Shown piece by piece: positions 33,338 through 42,940 of a stretch of 64,000 bases of DNA (positions are counted from its first letter, which is position 1; each line of letters starts with the position of its first letter). The notes below the pieces were generated by a model. That model had not been told where the DNA came from and ran no database searches. It saw nothing but the letters and a program-made list of their open reading frames with translations. The stretch is from NCBI GenBank assembly GCA_963662175.1, contig OY759218.1, positions 434,001 to 498,000 on the forward strand. Direction: 5' to 3'. Made by a program: the position numbers and the translations under genes. The stretch comes from Aradus depressus (lineage: Eukaryota; Arthropoda; Insecta; Hemiptera; Aradidae).

Positions 33338-33364
33338 GTTTCGCCGTGTTAAGGCATTATCAAG
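33338..33364 (-). ncRNA. Hammerhead-like core in left Penelope arm
   Basis: On the minus strand the arm reads TTGATAA, then a hairpin GCC/GGC, then GAAAC. This is the order of a hammerhead core (CUGANGA, stem II, GAAA). Both C3 and G8 are changed, to U3 and A8, which would keep the known 3-8 base pair. Penelope pLTRs often carry hammerhead motifs. Activity is uncertain. Confidence 0.4.
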
Positions 33365-33600
33365 AGTCACTTACAAACTGACAGAAAGTTATGGAGGGGG
33401 TTTTTAGGTAATGACGGGGAATCCCTTGTTTTTGTTACTCTATACATTCCAATAAACAGATATTTACAAGATAATAATAAATATAAAATAAAAAGAAAGA
33501 ATATATATATATATATAAAATCTAATAAAGCGAATCTAACAGTAAAGTGTTGGTATTTATATAGGTATGACTCTTGAATTATATAAATGTAAAATATTAA

Positions 33601-33884
33601 AGTACGCGGGACAGACAGGGAGATCCTTTAAGAATAGATACAGGGAACACACAAGAAATACAAACTGCAACACTTCCTCATTTCACCAACATCTCACAGA
33701 GACAGGACATACCATAGACACACAACACAAACCAAATATAATACATATCTGCCAAAAAGGTCCACTTTTGAATTTACTGGAAGCGGTAGAAATAAATAAA
33801 CTGAACAAAAATAACGATATTGTAATGCTAAATGAACAAATAGAACTGAACCATTCCCCCCTTCTTAATTTAAAATTTAAGTAG
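33601..33884 (+). pseudogene. Penelope-like GIY-YIG endonuclease domain (5' truncated)
   Basis: The frame reads KYAGQTGRSFKNRYREH directly after the inverted arm. This is the GIY-YIG nuclease signature of Penelope-like elements (a tyrosine-glycine pair followed by TGR-F--R--EH). It goes on with a His-rich segment (SFHQHLTETGHTID) and a conserved C-terminal LLEAVEINK helix. The reverse transcriptase that should precede it is gone, so this is the last ~95 codons of a ~800-codon protein. The ATG at 33567 lies in the inverted arm and is not a natural start. Confidence 0.87.
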
Positions 33885-34267
33885 CTAAGAGTCTGATGAT
33901 TGTGGAAATGTTTTTGCCAACTGACATTCAGAGAATACTATATTTTCATTTGATGTTTTAATTTGTCTTTAAATTCTATGTATTTGTTTTTATTCACTTT
34001 AATATTTATTATATTTTACATTTATATAATTCAAGAGTCATACCTATATAAATACCAACACTTTACTGTTAGATTCGCTTTATTACATTTATATATATAT
34101 ATATATATCCTTTCTTTTTATTTTATATTTATTATTATCTTGTAAATATCTGTTTATTGGAATGTATAGAGTAACAAAAACAATGGATTCCCCGTCATTA
34201 CCTAAAAACCCCCTCCATAACTCTACCTTCTATCCTGTCAACCAATTCTGTCAGTTTGTAAGTGACT

Positions 34268-34294
34268 CTTGATAATGCCTTAACACGGCGAAAC
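34268..34294 (+). ncRNA. Hammerhead-like core in right Penelope arm
   Basis: The mirror copy of the motif at 33338-33364, with the same TTGATAA, GCC/GGC hairpin and GAAAC. Its identity in both arms shows that the arms were copied from one another or are young. Confidence 0.4.
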
Positions 34295-34443
34295 TAGTTG
34301 AGTATTTGAGAATATATAGTGAAGTTTGACAAAGAAATTGTGTATTTTAATTATCTATTCCTCTCTGCTTCCGTCGTCGTTGCTACATCAGGTGACTGGT
34401 TGTTTTTGTAATCATGAATATTAAATGTCTTGTTTGTTGTCAG

Positions 34444-34669
34444 ATTTATACTGAGTCTGATTGGTAAAGAGGGACAGAACGAGCTGCTGGTCAGCAGACT
34501 GTGTAGTCGACTTCGAGAGTCCCAGGATGAAGATGTCCTTCTGTTTGAGCCAGCTGATCTACACAGAGAAGGGACTGGGGATCCTGGTGGAGACGATACC
34601 ATCTTTCGGAGAGCGGCTCCAACAGACACAGGTCTTCACTGGCGCCCCCCCGTCAAGCCTCACATCAAG
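34444..34669 (+). pseudogene. NCAPD2: NCAPD2 exon with second frame break
   Basis: The acceptor is TTGTTGTCAG at 34443. The exon begins FILSLIGKEGQNELLVSRLC and SRLRESQDE, matching the ITKDKQTESLVEKLCQRFRTS block of CAP-D2. The frame must then shift to continue as MSFCLSQLIYTEKGLGILVE and TIPSFGERLQQTQVF, matching LAYCVSQLPLTERGLRKMLD. A further shift near the end would give RPPVKPHIK before a weak donor (AAGGTTGCT). One or two indels therefore disrupt an otherwise well-conserved exon. Either the gene copy is a pseudogene or the base calls contain indels. Confidence 0.83.
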
Positions 34670-34790
34670 GTTGCTTCTTTTCTTTTCGAAAATAAATATT
34701 TTTTTTTTTTCTTATCTACGAAATATAGAATGATTGGTTTGAAGTGAAGGGAGAAGCCTGCCAGTGTTGGCATCTCTATAGATAGTTCTC
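34670..34790. other. Start of last NCAPD2 intron
   Basis: Poly-T tract and AT-rich DNA; nothing recognised. Confidence 0.4.
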
Positions 34791-34794
34791 AGAA

Positions 34795-35094
34795 GATCGC
34801 TAGGCCAGCGTCTTCTTAGGCAACATGGAGGGTTGTCGGGATGAGGGCAAGCGCTGAGCGAATGGATTGGGATGGGTATACAGTTCAGAATGGAGTTCCG
34901 TGAAGTGAAGTTGGATTAGGTCTTGAACAAAAGGAATGGTTTTTGTAGACGATTTTATTGGCGACGTAAAAGGGCGCATTGACAATATATTGGAGGACTT
35001 CTGACTGAAAGGATTGTATTTTATTTATGTTGGAACTCTTGTCTGAACCCCATAGTTCCAGTTCGTATGTTCGTATAATGTCACCCTGTGTCAT
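34795..35094 (-). pseudogene. Jockey-type LINE 3' fragment
   Basis: The minus-strand frame reads TYELELWGSDKSSNINKIQS, then YIVNAPFYVANKIVYK, and ends with SIRSALALIPT-like text in another frame. This is the C-terminal block of Jockey ORF2, as in the relic at 25655-26855 (LWGSAAKSNLNRIQ, ITNAPFYVTN). It is short, frame-broken and without identified ends. Confidence 0.75.
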
Positions 35095-35820
35095 TGTGTA
35101 ACGTTTACAATTTAAAATATAAATAAAAGTTGCAATGCTTCTTTATGTTGAAGTGCCCAGAGAAAGCAAGATGTAGAATGTAATCAGGGTGATATCTGGG
35201 AATTATCAGGGAATTTAAAAGTGCCATTTGCTGAACAACCTGTTAGAATATCATAAATAATAATTGCGCAAAGAGGGTCATGCGGTCCGTGGGCTGCCGC
35301 CATACTATACTAGAGGCTTTTAAATTTTAGAGAAATAATTCCTATCTCAAGAGAGGCCTCCATTAATGTTTAACTCCTACACCTTCGGGTCACTTGTTTA
35401 GTTAGAAATGGAATTGAATCAGCAAGTGTGTGAGGTTATGTTTACTGAGCTCTTATCAATTATTGACCGAAAGTGTACCAACTCTGCAGTTGCAAGGTAC
35501 AAAGTATGTTTTAATTTCGCGTGAATTGTACCAGTGAACATTGAGTTCTTTGTATTTTTTGGGAAAATAATTTCCTGGTATTATTTTGTACATAAATAGT
35601 TACAAAATCTGGTACTTTGATTTGAGAGGTCTAAAAAAGTCATTTTTACCATTCATTTTGTCATTCATATGCATTTTCACGTTGCAATTTCAATTGGTAT
35701 CAAGTGTGAACATGGAGGCTGGCAAACTGTAGTTTGCGAACTCCCATCGCCGATAACTAATTATTTTGTTATAATTAGTCGGTGTTTATCTAATTAATAT
35801 AAGGTCTTTAAATGTTGCAG
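35095..35820. other. Last NCAPD2 intron, nothing recognised
   Basis: Unique AT-rich sequence without a conserved frame or a known repeat, up to acceptor AATGTTGCAG at 35820. Confidence 0.45.
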
Positions 35821-35961
35821 GAGTTGGCAACGGAAGGTCTGAAGAAACTGGAGGAGCTGACATCAGGAGAGACGCAAGAGAGCATCCCTCCAACAGGAAG
35901 AGAAGGGGGAAGTGTGAACAGGAGCCGGGCCTCCCAACAGGAGGATGGAGGGGAAGTGTGA
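35821..35961 (+). CDS. NCAPD2: NCAPD2 last exon (C-terminus)
   Basis: After acceptor AATGTTGCAG the exon encodes ELATEGLKKLEELTSGETQE, resembling the RGLDGIKELEI end of CAP-D2. A low-complexity tail follows (PPTGREGGSVNRSRASQQED) and then a stop at 35959-35961. The tail and stop lie inside a 44-bp tandem repeat. Since 44 is not a multiple of three, successive repeat units shift frame and the stop position depends on copy number. In vertebrates this C-terminus carries CDK1 phosphosites and DNA-binding basic residues; these are not evident here. Confidence 0.65.
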   Translation, partial: ELATEGLKKLEELTSGETQESIPPTGREGGSVNRSRASQQEDGGEV

Positions 35962-36136
35962 ACAGGAGCCGGGCCTCCCAACAGGAGGATGGAGGGGAAG
36001 TGTGAACAGGAGCTGGGCCTCCCAACAGGAGGATGGAGGGGAAGTGTGAACAGGAGCCGGGCCTCCCAACAGGAGGATGGAGGGGAAGTGTGAACAGGAG
36101 CCGGGCCTCCCATCAGGAGGATGGAGGAAGAGAGGG
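35917..36136. repeat. 44-bp minisatellite at the NCAPD2 stop codon
   Basis: Five units start at 35917, 35961, 36005, 36049 and 36093, with AACAGGAGCCGGGCCTCCCA and then GGATGGAGGGGAAGTGTG. The period of 44 rotates the reading frame each unit. The array spans the end of the coding sequence and the 3' UTR. Confidence 0.9.
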
Positions 36137-36344
36137 GAGAGGAAGAGGAGTTCGTGAAACCTCGGGCTGCCACCACCCAGATCACAGCGGTCAGTCCGGC
36201 GGGAGCGGGTCGGAGCGATGGAGATCACAGACACGCCTCGCCGGATCACCAGGACTCGGTCCACCAGAAAGTAGCGCCGAACCGTGACATCAGCAGACCG
36301 GTCTTCGGTGTGACAATTAAAAAACACAAACAAACCATACGGTA

Positions 36345-37467
36345 TCTAAACAAAAGGCAACAACATCCTAAGCTAGCAGAAGTTTTCAAATAAATATAAT
36401 ATAATATTCAAACAAAACCGAAATATGGTGTCACACATAGAACTCTATTGGTGGATGATGCAGCTTGTTTTTGAGATTACGTTATTTCATTATTTTGGTT
36501 TGTTTTGTTTAAATAATGTTCATGAAGGTGTTAGACGATGACTTCCTGAAAGAAGTAGTGGAGAGCGATCCTCGACAAACGTTGAGGGAATTAGTAGAAA
36601 TGTTCGAATGTACCCATGCAACAATTGGAAATCGCCTCCAAGCACTTGGAAAAACGATTAGAGAAGAAGTATGGGTTCCTCATACACTCTCACTCAAGAG
36701 CAAACAACGACTTTCCATCTGTAGGTACATCATTGCTTTCTAGACAGACGCAAACCCCTTCTTTTGGACCGTATAATTACTGGGGACGAAAAATGGGTTC
36801 TCTATGAAAACCCAGAGAAGAGGAAATAATGGCTGAGTGCGGGAGAAAAACCAGTTCCTACCCCAAAAGCTGGGTTGCACCCAAAAAAGGTGCTGCTTTG
36901 TGTCTGGTGGAGTAGGCAAGGTATACTTTGAGCTGTTAAAACCAAACCAAAAGGTTACTGGAGAAGTCTATTGTCAACAATTAGACAGATTTAGTGTGGC
37001 TTTACGGATTAAAAACCACGAATTGGTGAACAGAAAAGGTGTTATTCTGCATCATGACAACGCCAGACCTCACACATCCAAACTCACTCAGCTAAAAATC
37101 ATGAGTCTAGGTTAGGAAGTCCTCCCTCAACCTGACTTAGCCCCATCAGATTAGCACCTTTATCGGTCGTTTGATCATTTTGTAAGGGGGAAGAATTTCA
37201 AAACAACTGAAGAGGTAAAATCAGCATTACAAGCTTTCTTCGGTCAAAAAATCCATGCTTTTTTGTATCCGGGATTGATAAGATGCCCGAACGTTGGTTG
37301 AAGGTAGTGCAACTTGATGGAGAATACGTTGTAGATTAAATATTTTTAATAATGTAAATATATTCTTTTAAATTTTTACCGAAATTCGGACAGAACCTTT
37401 TTTACAACGCGATATATTATATTTATTTGAAAACTTCTGCTCGCTCAGGATTGCCCTTTTGTTTAGA
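36345..37467 (+). mobile_element. mariner-family transposon with both inverted ends
   Basis: Imperfect inverted repeats of about 55 bp start TCTAAACAAAAGGCAACAAC at 36345 and, on the other strand from 37467, TCTAAACAAAAGGGCAATCC. Both continue to GCAGAAGTTTTCAAATAAAT. TA dinucleotides flank the element at 36343-36344 and 37468-37469, as required for mariner. The length is 1123 bp. It sits just after the NCAPD2 3' end. Confidence 0.88.
36516..37340 (+). pseudogene. mariner transposase, multiply broken
   Basis: The frame from ATG 36516 gives the N-terminal DNA-binding part (DDDFLKEVVESDPRQTLREL and TIGNRLQALGK). The catalytic blocks follow in shifting frames: IITGDEKWVLYENP near 36770, HHDNARPHTS near 37050 and DLAPSD near 37134. 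These are the three acidic positions of the D,D34D mariner nuclease. Stops and frameshifts occur after the HTH, after KRK, within the QQLDR region and after APSD. The usual size is ~345 codons, and almost all of that length is present but disabled. Confidence 0.88.
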
Positions 37468-38180
37468 TATATTATTTATTTGTGTATTTAAATGTTCACA
37501 CATGATACACCTTTGAAAATGAAATGAAAAGAAATTTTATTATTCTGGGACCGAGGTCCCCTAAGAATAAATACATACAGAGTAAAGAAAATGAAACAAT
37601 GAAATAAAATATCAGTACAAAGAAATAAAAAGATAGGTAGGTAAATAAAAATTAGTGCTACATTGGAGAAAAACTATACAACTAAAAAATAGATAAACAC
37701 AAGATAAACAGGAAATAAAAAAACAGGAAAAAACATAAAATTAACAACTTCAATATGATGAAAAAAAATAAGTAAAATAGAAAAAAAGCAAATCTATATA
37801 ACTAAGAAAGAAATAAAATTGACAATATAAATATAAATCGACCGAGCATAGTAATATGATGGTTGATTATAAAAGAGAAGGAAGGATGCCCAGCCAAGGT
37901 TAAAAAAAAAAAAATTAAATTAATTTAGAAAGCATAAGATAAGATAAAAAATAAATAAATGCATAATAAAAATATATTAATGTGTAAAGGATCCAAAAAA
38001 GAATACTATTGATTATGATCGAATAATTTGGGAAATATGATAAAAGAAATCTAATAAAACTAGAGAATGACAAAGACAAAAAAGAGAGAGAAAAAAAAAG
38101 GAAAAGTAATTTGAATGATTAGATAATTGAGGTTGAAGAATTAGAGAATACGGGGGAGAGATCAAAGAGGAGTGGATTGT

Positions 38181-40296
38181 TTAGTGAAGAGGAATTGGAA
38201 TAGTGAGGATTTGAAGGAAGCCACGGAAGGAGAGTGACGGATTGGGGGAGGCAGGGAGTTCCAAAGAGAGGAGGCCTGGACAAGGAATGAATTGTGGAAG
38301 GCCGAGGAGCGATAGGAGGGGATGAACCAGGCACCCGTAGTCAAAATGGGGGAAAACAAGGGAGGATACGAGGAGCTTCCGGGAGTTTTGTGAAAGAGAG
38401 TGACGGGAACGTTTAAATTGTGCAAGGGATTGGAACGATTTACGGGAAATATAGGATACGTGGTCTTTCCAGGAAAGGGATTGGTCGAGGATGATACTCA
38501 GGTTTTTTACTCTGCTAGAATAGTTAATGTTGGTGTTGTCCAGAGTTAAGAGAGGGGGGTCAGTTAAGTTATTGAGAAGTTTTTTGTTACCTAATATAAT
38601 CGCTTGAGTCTTGTGAGGATTAAGGAGGAGTTTGTTCTGTTTGGCCCAGGAGGATATGGAATTGATGTCATCAGATATTTGCGAGTATGCGGTAGGAAAA
38701 CTGGAGGGGTGAAAGGATAAATAAATCTGCAGATCATCCGCGTAGAGGTGGTATTTACAGAATTTTATGTGTGGAGGAAGATCCAAGAGGAAAAGGGAGA
38801 ATAGGAGCGGGGAAAGAGAGGATCCTTGGGGAACTCCTGAGTGGAGAGGAAGCAAGGATGAGGCGGGAGAGTTGGGGAATTTGACGGACTGGGGACGATC
38901 TGCAAGGTAGGACTGAAGCCAGAGGAGGACATTATTGGAGAGAGGGAGACTGGCCAGCTTGGAGAGGAGGGTGGAGTGGTCCACGCAGTCAAAGGCTTTG
39001 GAAAAGTCGAACAGTACTAGCAGAGTAAGTTGTCTAGCGTCAATGGCCTGTCGGAAGTCTTCTGTTAGTTTCAGTAAAGCAGATTGAGTCCCATAACCGG
39101 GTCGGAAACCAGATTGCAAAGGGTCGAGGAGTTTGTTGGTAAGAAGGAAATCTGAGATTTGGGATTGAACTATACGCTCTAAAGGTTTGGATGTGGAACA
39201 CAGAAGGGAGATAGGGCGAAAGTCTTTAGGAGCTTCAGGAATAGGGACTTTGTTGAGAGGAAGTACAAATGGTTCTTTCCAGGCGGAAGGGAAGACGGAG
39301 TTTTGAAGGGAGAAATTATAAATATGTAAGAGGACTGGGAGTATGACTGGTAAGCAAGTTTTAAGGAAGAGGAGCGGGATGTCGTCAGGGCCAAGGGCAT
39401 TAGAGCTACTATTAAGGATGATCTTTAGGAGGGTGTCAGGGTAAATATATGAAAAGAAAAAATTATTTGAATCGAAGGGCTGGGGGGATGTAATCTCAGC
39501 TGGAGACGCTAGTGGAAGAATAGGACGGGAGACAAAAAAGGAATTAAGTGTGTCGGGAGAGAAGGTTGAAGGAGAAGGAGGGTTTTCGGGGGAACCTAAC
39601 GAGAGCTTCCGAAGAGCTGCCCATCTTGACTTGGCGTTAGGTGCCTCCGCTATCAGGTTCAGAAGGAACTTTGACTTAGCCGCCCTGATCAGCGACTGGG
39701 CACGATTCCTCAGGACTTTGAAGGAAGAGTAGTCGACGTCCAACTTGGATCGGTAGAACCTCCTTCGGACAGAGTCCCGTTCCTTAATGATTTCCCTGAT
39801 CTCTGGGGTTATCTATGGGGCCGGGGATCGTCTGAGCTGCCTCGTCTTCAGAGGAGCGTGCTTGTCGAGCAGCTTCAGGAGGATCTGGTTGAAAGTATTC
39901 ACCTTCTCGTCGATTGAGGCCAGATCAAAGATAGCTTGCCAGTCCGCTGCGTCAAGGTCCTCTTGGAGCGTCTCGAAGGTTAAGGACTTCAGGTTTCGGA
40001 GGAGTAAAGATCTAGGAGTAAGGTGAGGAGATGGTATGTCGTAGGAGATTTGGATAAGGTCGTGAACAGAAAGGAAGGGAACTGGCTGTTGGGCGGAGGA
40101 ACTAATCTTCTGTTGGGAGTCAGCCAGGTGGAGATCCAACCAGGAGTGAGAAGTAGGGGTATGATGAGTCGGGGCGTAGGGAACTATGAAAAGGTTTAAA
40201 GAATAGCAGAGGTCCAGGAGATACTTGGAGTTGGGAGCTGCTGGAGACAGGAGGTCGGAGTTGAAGTCACCGGAGATCAGGGATGCAACTATAGAG
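38181..40296 (-). pseudogene. I-like LINE ORF2: endonuclease end and reverse transcriptase
   Basis: From about 40296 the frame shows the later endonuclease motifs (SGDFNSDLL, then SHSWLDLHLAD and SVHDLIQI). It hits a TAG at about 39812 and continues open from there to the stop at 38181. RT landmarks are DFRPISLL, LFDFSKAFDCVDHSTLLSKL, HSGVPQGSSLSPLLFS and YHLYADDLQIYLSF. After FPHFDYG the true C-terminus (ASSLWNSLPPPIRHSPSV and SFKSSLFQFLF) appears in another frame at about 38330-38200, so roughly 80 residues are deleted there. The first endonuclease half is separate at 40595-40390. Confidence 0.85.
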
Positions 40297-40389
40297 GAGA
40301 ATCAGACGGAGGAGAGCTGACTCAAAGGTGGGGTCAAAAGGGACTCTAGGAGGTCGGTAAACTTCTCCATAAAGGAGTTTGGTGGAATC

Positions 40390-40685
40390 TGGCCAGGTCT
40401 GTCTAGCCGGTCGTTTCTGAAGAGATAGTGGTCAGGAAGAGAGACGGAGGAGGAGGGGATCCAGGGTTCGAGCCAGCTCTCAGAAATACCGATGATATGG
40501 AAGCTATTTGAGTGGAGGAAATCGGAGAACTCATCGTGATGGGCTGGCAGGGACTGGGCATTAACATGGCAACATTGAAGGCTATTATATGTCATGAGAG
40601 GTGATGAGGAAGGACACAGACAAAGTAGAGGGAGGGGTGAGGAAGGGAGGTAAAGGAGAGAAATTAGAAGACAACAAAACATCAA
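40390..40685 (-). pseudogene. I-like LINE ORF2, N-terminal endonuclease piece
   Basis: The first ATG is at 40685 and a more likely start at 40595 (MTYNSLQCC). The start of an APE-type endonuclease is visible: CCHVNAQSLPAHHDEF, then IIGISESWLEPW and DHYLFRNDRLDRPG. Here the frame departs into unrelated text and stops at 40302, so the middle of the nuclease is deleted before the piece that resumes at 40296. Confidence 0.8.
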
Positions 40686-40973
40686 GAAAAATTATATAAA
40701 TATTTATGAATAGACCAAGGCTAGGCATCGACTTCCTCTTACATATGTGTAAAGTAAAGAAGGAAAAAGGAGAATAACAAAAAACAAAATTCAAAAAGGG
40801 CTTATAATAGAAAACTAAGAAAGAATAACGGATGAAATGAATGCACGCCGAGAGGTAGAACAGATTGAGATAGTATGAAGTAGAGGGGGGAGGGCGCGGC
40901 GGAGGAACGAGAGAGGGGAGGAGCCAGGTGGAGGGGGTCAGTTTGAAACGGGGAGCGAACGAAACAACAATAA

Positions 40974-41900
40974 CTAAATAAATGGATTCAAATCGGGAGG
41001 CTTAGAAATAATAACAACGGGCAGTCCTACATCCTTCCGGACGAGGACCTTTCCTCCGTTCACCGAGACCAACTTCACCTTACCTTCCCTCTTCAACCGT
41101 CTAGCCTCAGCGTACATTTTTTTGTTATGTAGAGTAAGGGACTCATTTATATATATCGTATGATTGTCCGTCCAGCCGAGGTGCCGCGTCCCTAAGTCTC
41201 GCTTCACTTTCTTCAGGCGGATCACCTCATTCCGGACGGACTGGCGCACAAACCGCAGTATGATGGCCGGTGGTTGGGGTGGGTCTTCAGTGGTCGGTCG
41301 GGTTCTTTGTCTGAATGCGTAGTCCAAGTCTTCTGGGGCCAGCCTGAGCCCTAGTCCGAGTCCGACGTTGGAGACCAAGCTCTCAGGTGATTCTCCTGGC
41401 CTCCCCCTGATCTCCAGGATGTTCCTTCGGCTATCTTGATCAACCTTATTAAGCCTGGCCTCGAGGTCTACCACTCTGGTGCTGAGCTCTAGGTTGGACC
41501 GCTCCAGAGTCCCACACCTCGCGTCGAGAGCGGCAAACTGCCCTTCTATGGAGCAGAGCCTCCTCTCCACCTCGGCGATGGCCTCTCCATTGGCGGTCAC
41601 CGTCCTTATTAAGGCCCTCTGTTCCTCCTGCATTTGTGTCACCCTGACCAGAAGTTCTTTGATGAGGGAATCTTCTGATCGGCCCTTCTGAGGAGTGGCA
41701 GGACGCTCGTCAACTGGTACTGCCCTCTTGAACGCCGCACACTGCGGGCAACTCCAAGATTTTCTTTGAGATTTCAAAAATTGGATGTCCTTGTCCTTGA
41801 GCCCCGAACATTGCCCAGAAAAAATGTGTGAGCACCAATTGCACTCAATACCAGAGCCGTCGCGGGGCACGGTCGTGTGACATTTTGAGCATTTGCCCAT
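40974..41900 (-). CDS. I-like LINE ORF1: PHD finger, coiled coil, FP25K-like domain
   Basis: An intact frame of 308 codons from ATG 41900. Residues 1-60 form a PHD-type zinc finger (CSKCHTTV, then ECNWCSHIFSGQC and SWSCPQC). Residues 85-155 are heptad-rich coiled coil (VERRLCSIEGQFAALDARC). From about 160 on, the sequence RNILEIRGRPGESPESLV, ILRFVRQSVRNEVIRLKKVK and INESLTLHNKKMYAEARRLK resembles the baculovirus FP25K-like domain found in ORF1 proteins of several insect LINEs. It presumably packages element RNA. It is intact while its partner ORF2 is broken. Confidence 0.85.
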   Translation of the reverse strand: MGKCSKCHTTVPRDGSGIECNWCSHIFSGQCSGLKDKDIQFLKSQRKSWSCPQCAAFKRAVPVDERPATPQKGRSEDSLIKELLVRVTQMQEEQRALIRTVTANGEAIAEVERRLCSIEGQFAALDARCGTLERSNLELSTRVVDLEARLNKVDQDSRRNILEIRGRPGESPESLVSNVGLGLGLRLAPEDLDYAFRQRTRPTTEDPPQPPAIILRFVRQSVRNEVIRLKKVKRDLGTRHLGWTDNHTIYINESLTLHNKKMYAEARRLKREGKVKLVSVNGGKVLVRKDVGLPVVIISKPPDLNPFI

Positions 41901-41930
41901 GTTTACAATTTGACAAAAAAATAAAATAAA

Positions 41931-42200
41931 AAATAATAATAAAATAAAAATTAGAAAAAGAAAAAAATCAGATAGGAAAAAAATTTAAGAGAAAATTAAA
42001 ATAATTACTGTAAAAAATTTAAATAACAATGAGTGACACTGATAATGATTAGGAAAAAAAAAAAAAAAGTTAAATAATGATACCAGATAGGCGATGAAAG
42101 AAATGAAGAAAATGTAGATTGAAGTAAGTATAGTAAGATGATAGGTTCAAGAAAGGATTAGAAGTATACGACAAAAATAAATAAATAACTGAACACTGGA
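41931..42200. other. A-rich segment between ORF1 and the 74-bp array
   Basis: Low-complexity A-rich DNA, probably the 5' UTR of the minus-strand LINE. No frame. Confidence 0.45.
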
Positions 42201-42940
42201 CTGAGGAAGTAAAGTCTAAAGAAAATAGTAAGGCAGAGCGCACCAAAATACCTGTGTACAGCGCGGGAGCTGCACTGAGGAAGTAAAGTCTAAAGAAAAT
42301 AGTAAGGCAGAGCGCACCAAAATACCTGTGTACACAGCGGGAGCTGCACTGAGGAAGTAAAGTCTAAAGAAAATAGTAAGGCAGAGCGCACCAAAATACC
42401 TGTGTACACAGCGGGAGCTGCACTGAGGAAGTAAAGTCTAAAGAAAATAGTAAGGCAGAGCGCACCAAAATACCTGTGTACACAGCGGGAGCTGGACTGA
42501 GGAAGTAAAGTCTAAAGAAAATAGTAAGGCAGAGCGCACCAAAATACCTGTGTACACAGCGGGAGCTGCACTGAGGAAGTAAAGTCTAAAGAAAATAGTA
42601 AGGCAGAGCGCACCAAAATACCTGTGTACAGCGCGGGAGCTGCACTGAGGAAGTAAAGTCTAAAGAAAATAGTAAGGCAGAGCGCACCAAAATACCTGTG
42701 TACAGCGCGGGAGCTGCACTGAGGAAGTAAAGTCTAAAGAAAATAGTAAGGCAGAGCGCACCAAAATACCTGTGTACACAGTGGGAGCTGCACTGAGGAA
42801 GTAAAGTCTAAAGAAAATAGTAAGGCAGAGCGCACCAAAATACCTGTGTACACAGCGGGAGCTGGACTGAGGAAGTAAAGTCTAAAGAAAATAGTAAGGC
42901 AGAGCGCACCAAAATACCTGTATACACAGCGGGAGCTGGA
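42201..42940. repeat. 10 x 74-bp tandem array
   Basis: CTGAGGAAGT recurs exactly every 74 bp from 42201 to 42867 (ten units). The units differ at only a few sites (TGCA or TGGA at the joint; CACAGCGG or GCGCGG). The array is upstream of the minus-strand LINE ORF1 and may be its repeated 5' promoter unit; that is inference from position. Confidence 0.93.

Larger units (their letters stand above)
33226..34359 (+). mobile_element. Penelope-like element with long inverted terminal repeats
   Basis: Inverted arms at 33270-33600 and 33997-34362 share over 300 bases on opposite strands. They enclose a GIY-YIG endonuclease frame. The left side has an extra 44-base tail outside the arm. The element is flanked by CCTCTCTGCTTCC at 33213-33225 and 34360-34372, a 13-bp target duplication. 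Penelope-like elements are known for pLTRs in inverted or tandem order with a short terminal tail, and for 5' truncation; all three are seen here. Confidence 0.88.
37500..41930 (-). mobile_element. I-superfamily-like LINE (two ORFs), degraded
   Basis: The minus-strand element has ORF1 (41900-40974), damaged ORF2 (about 40685-38181) and an A-rich 3' region extending to about 37540. The 3' end is not sharply defined. FDFSKAFDCVDH and YADDLQIYL with SKTQA-type text (HKTQAIILG) point to the I/Nimb/Kiri-like group rather than R1 or Jockey. The exact clade is uncertain. Tandem 74-bp repeats lie about 270 bp upstream of ORF1. Confidence 0.8.
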
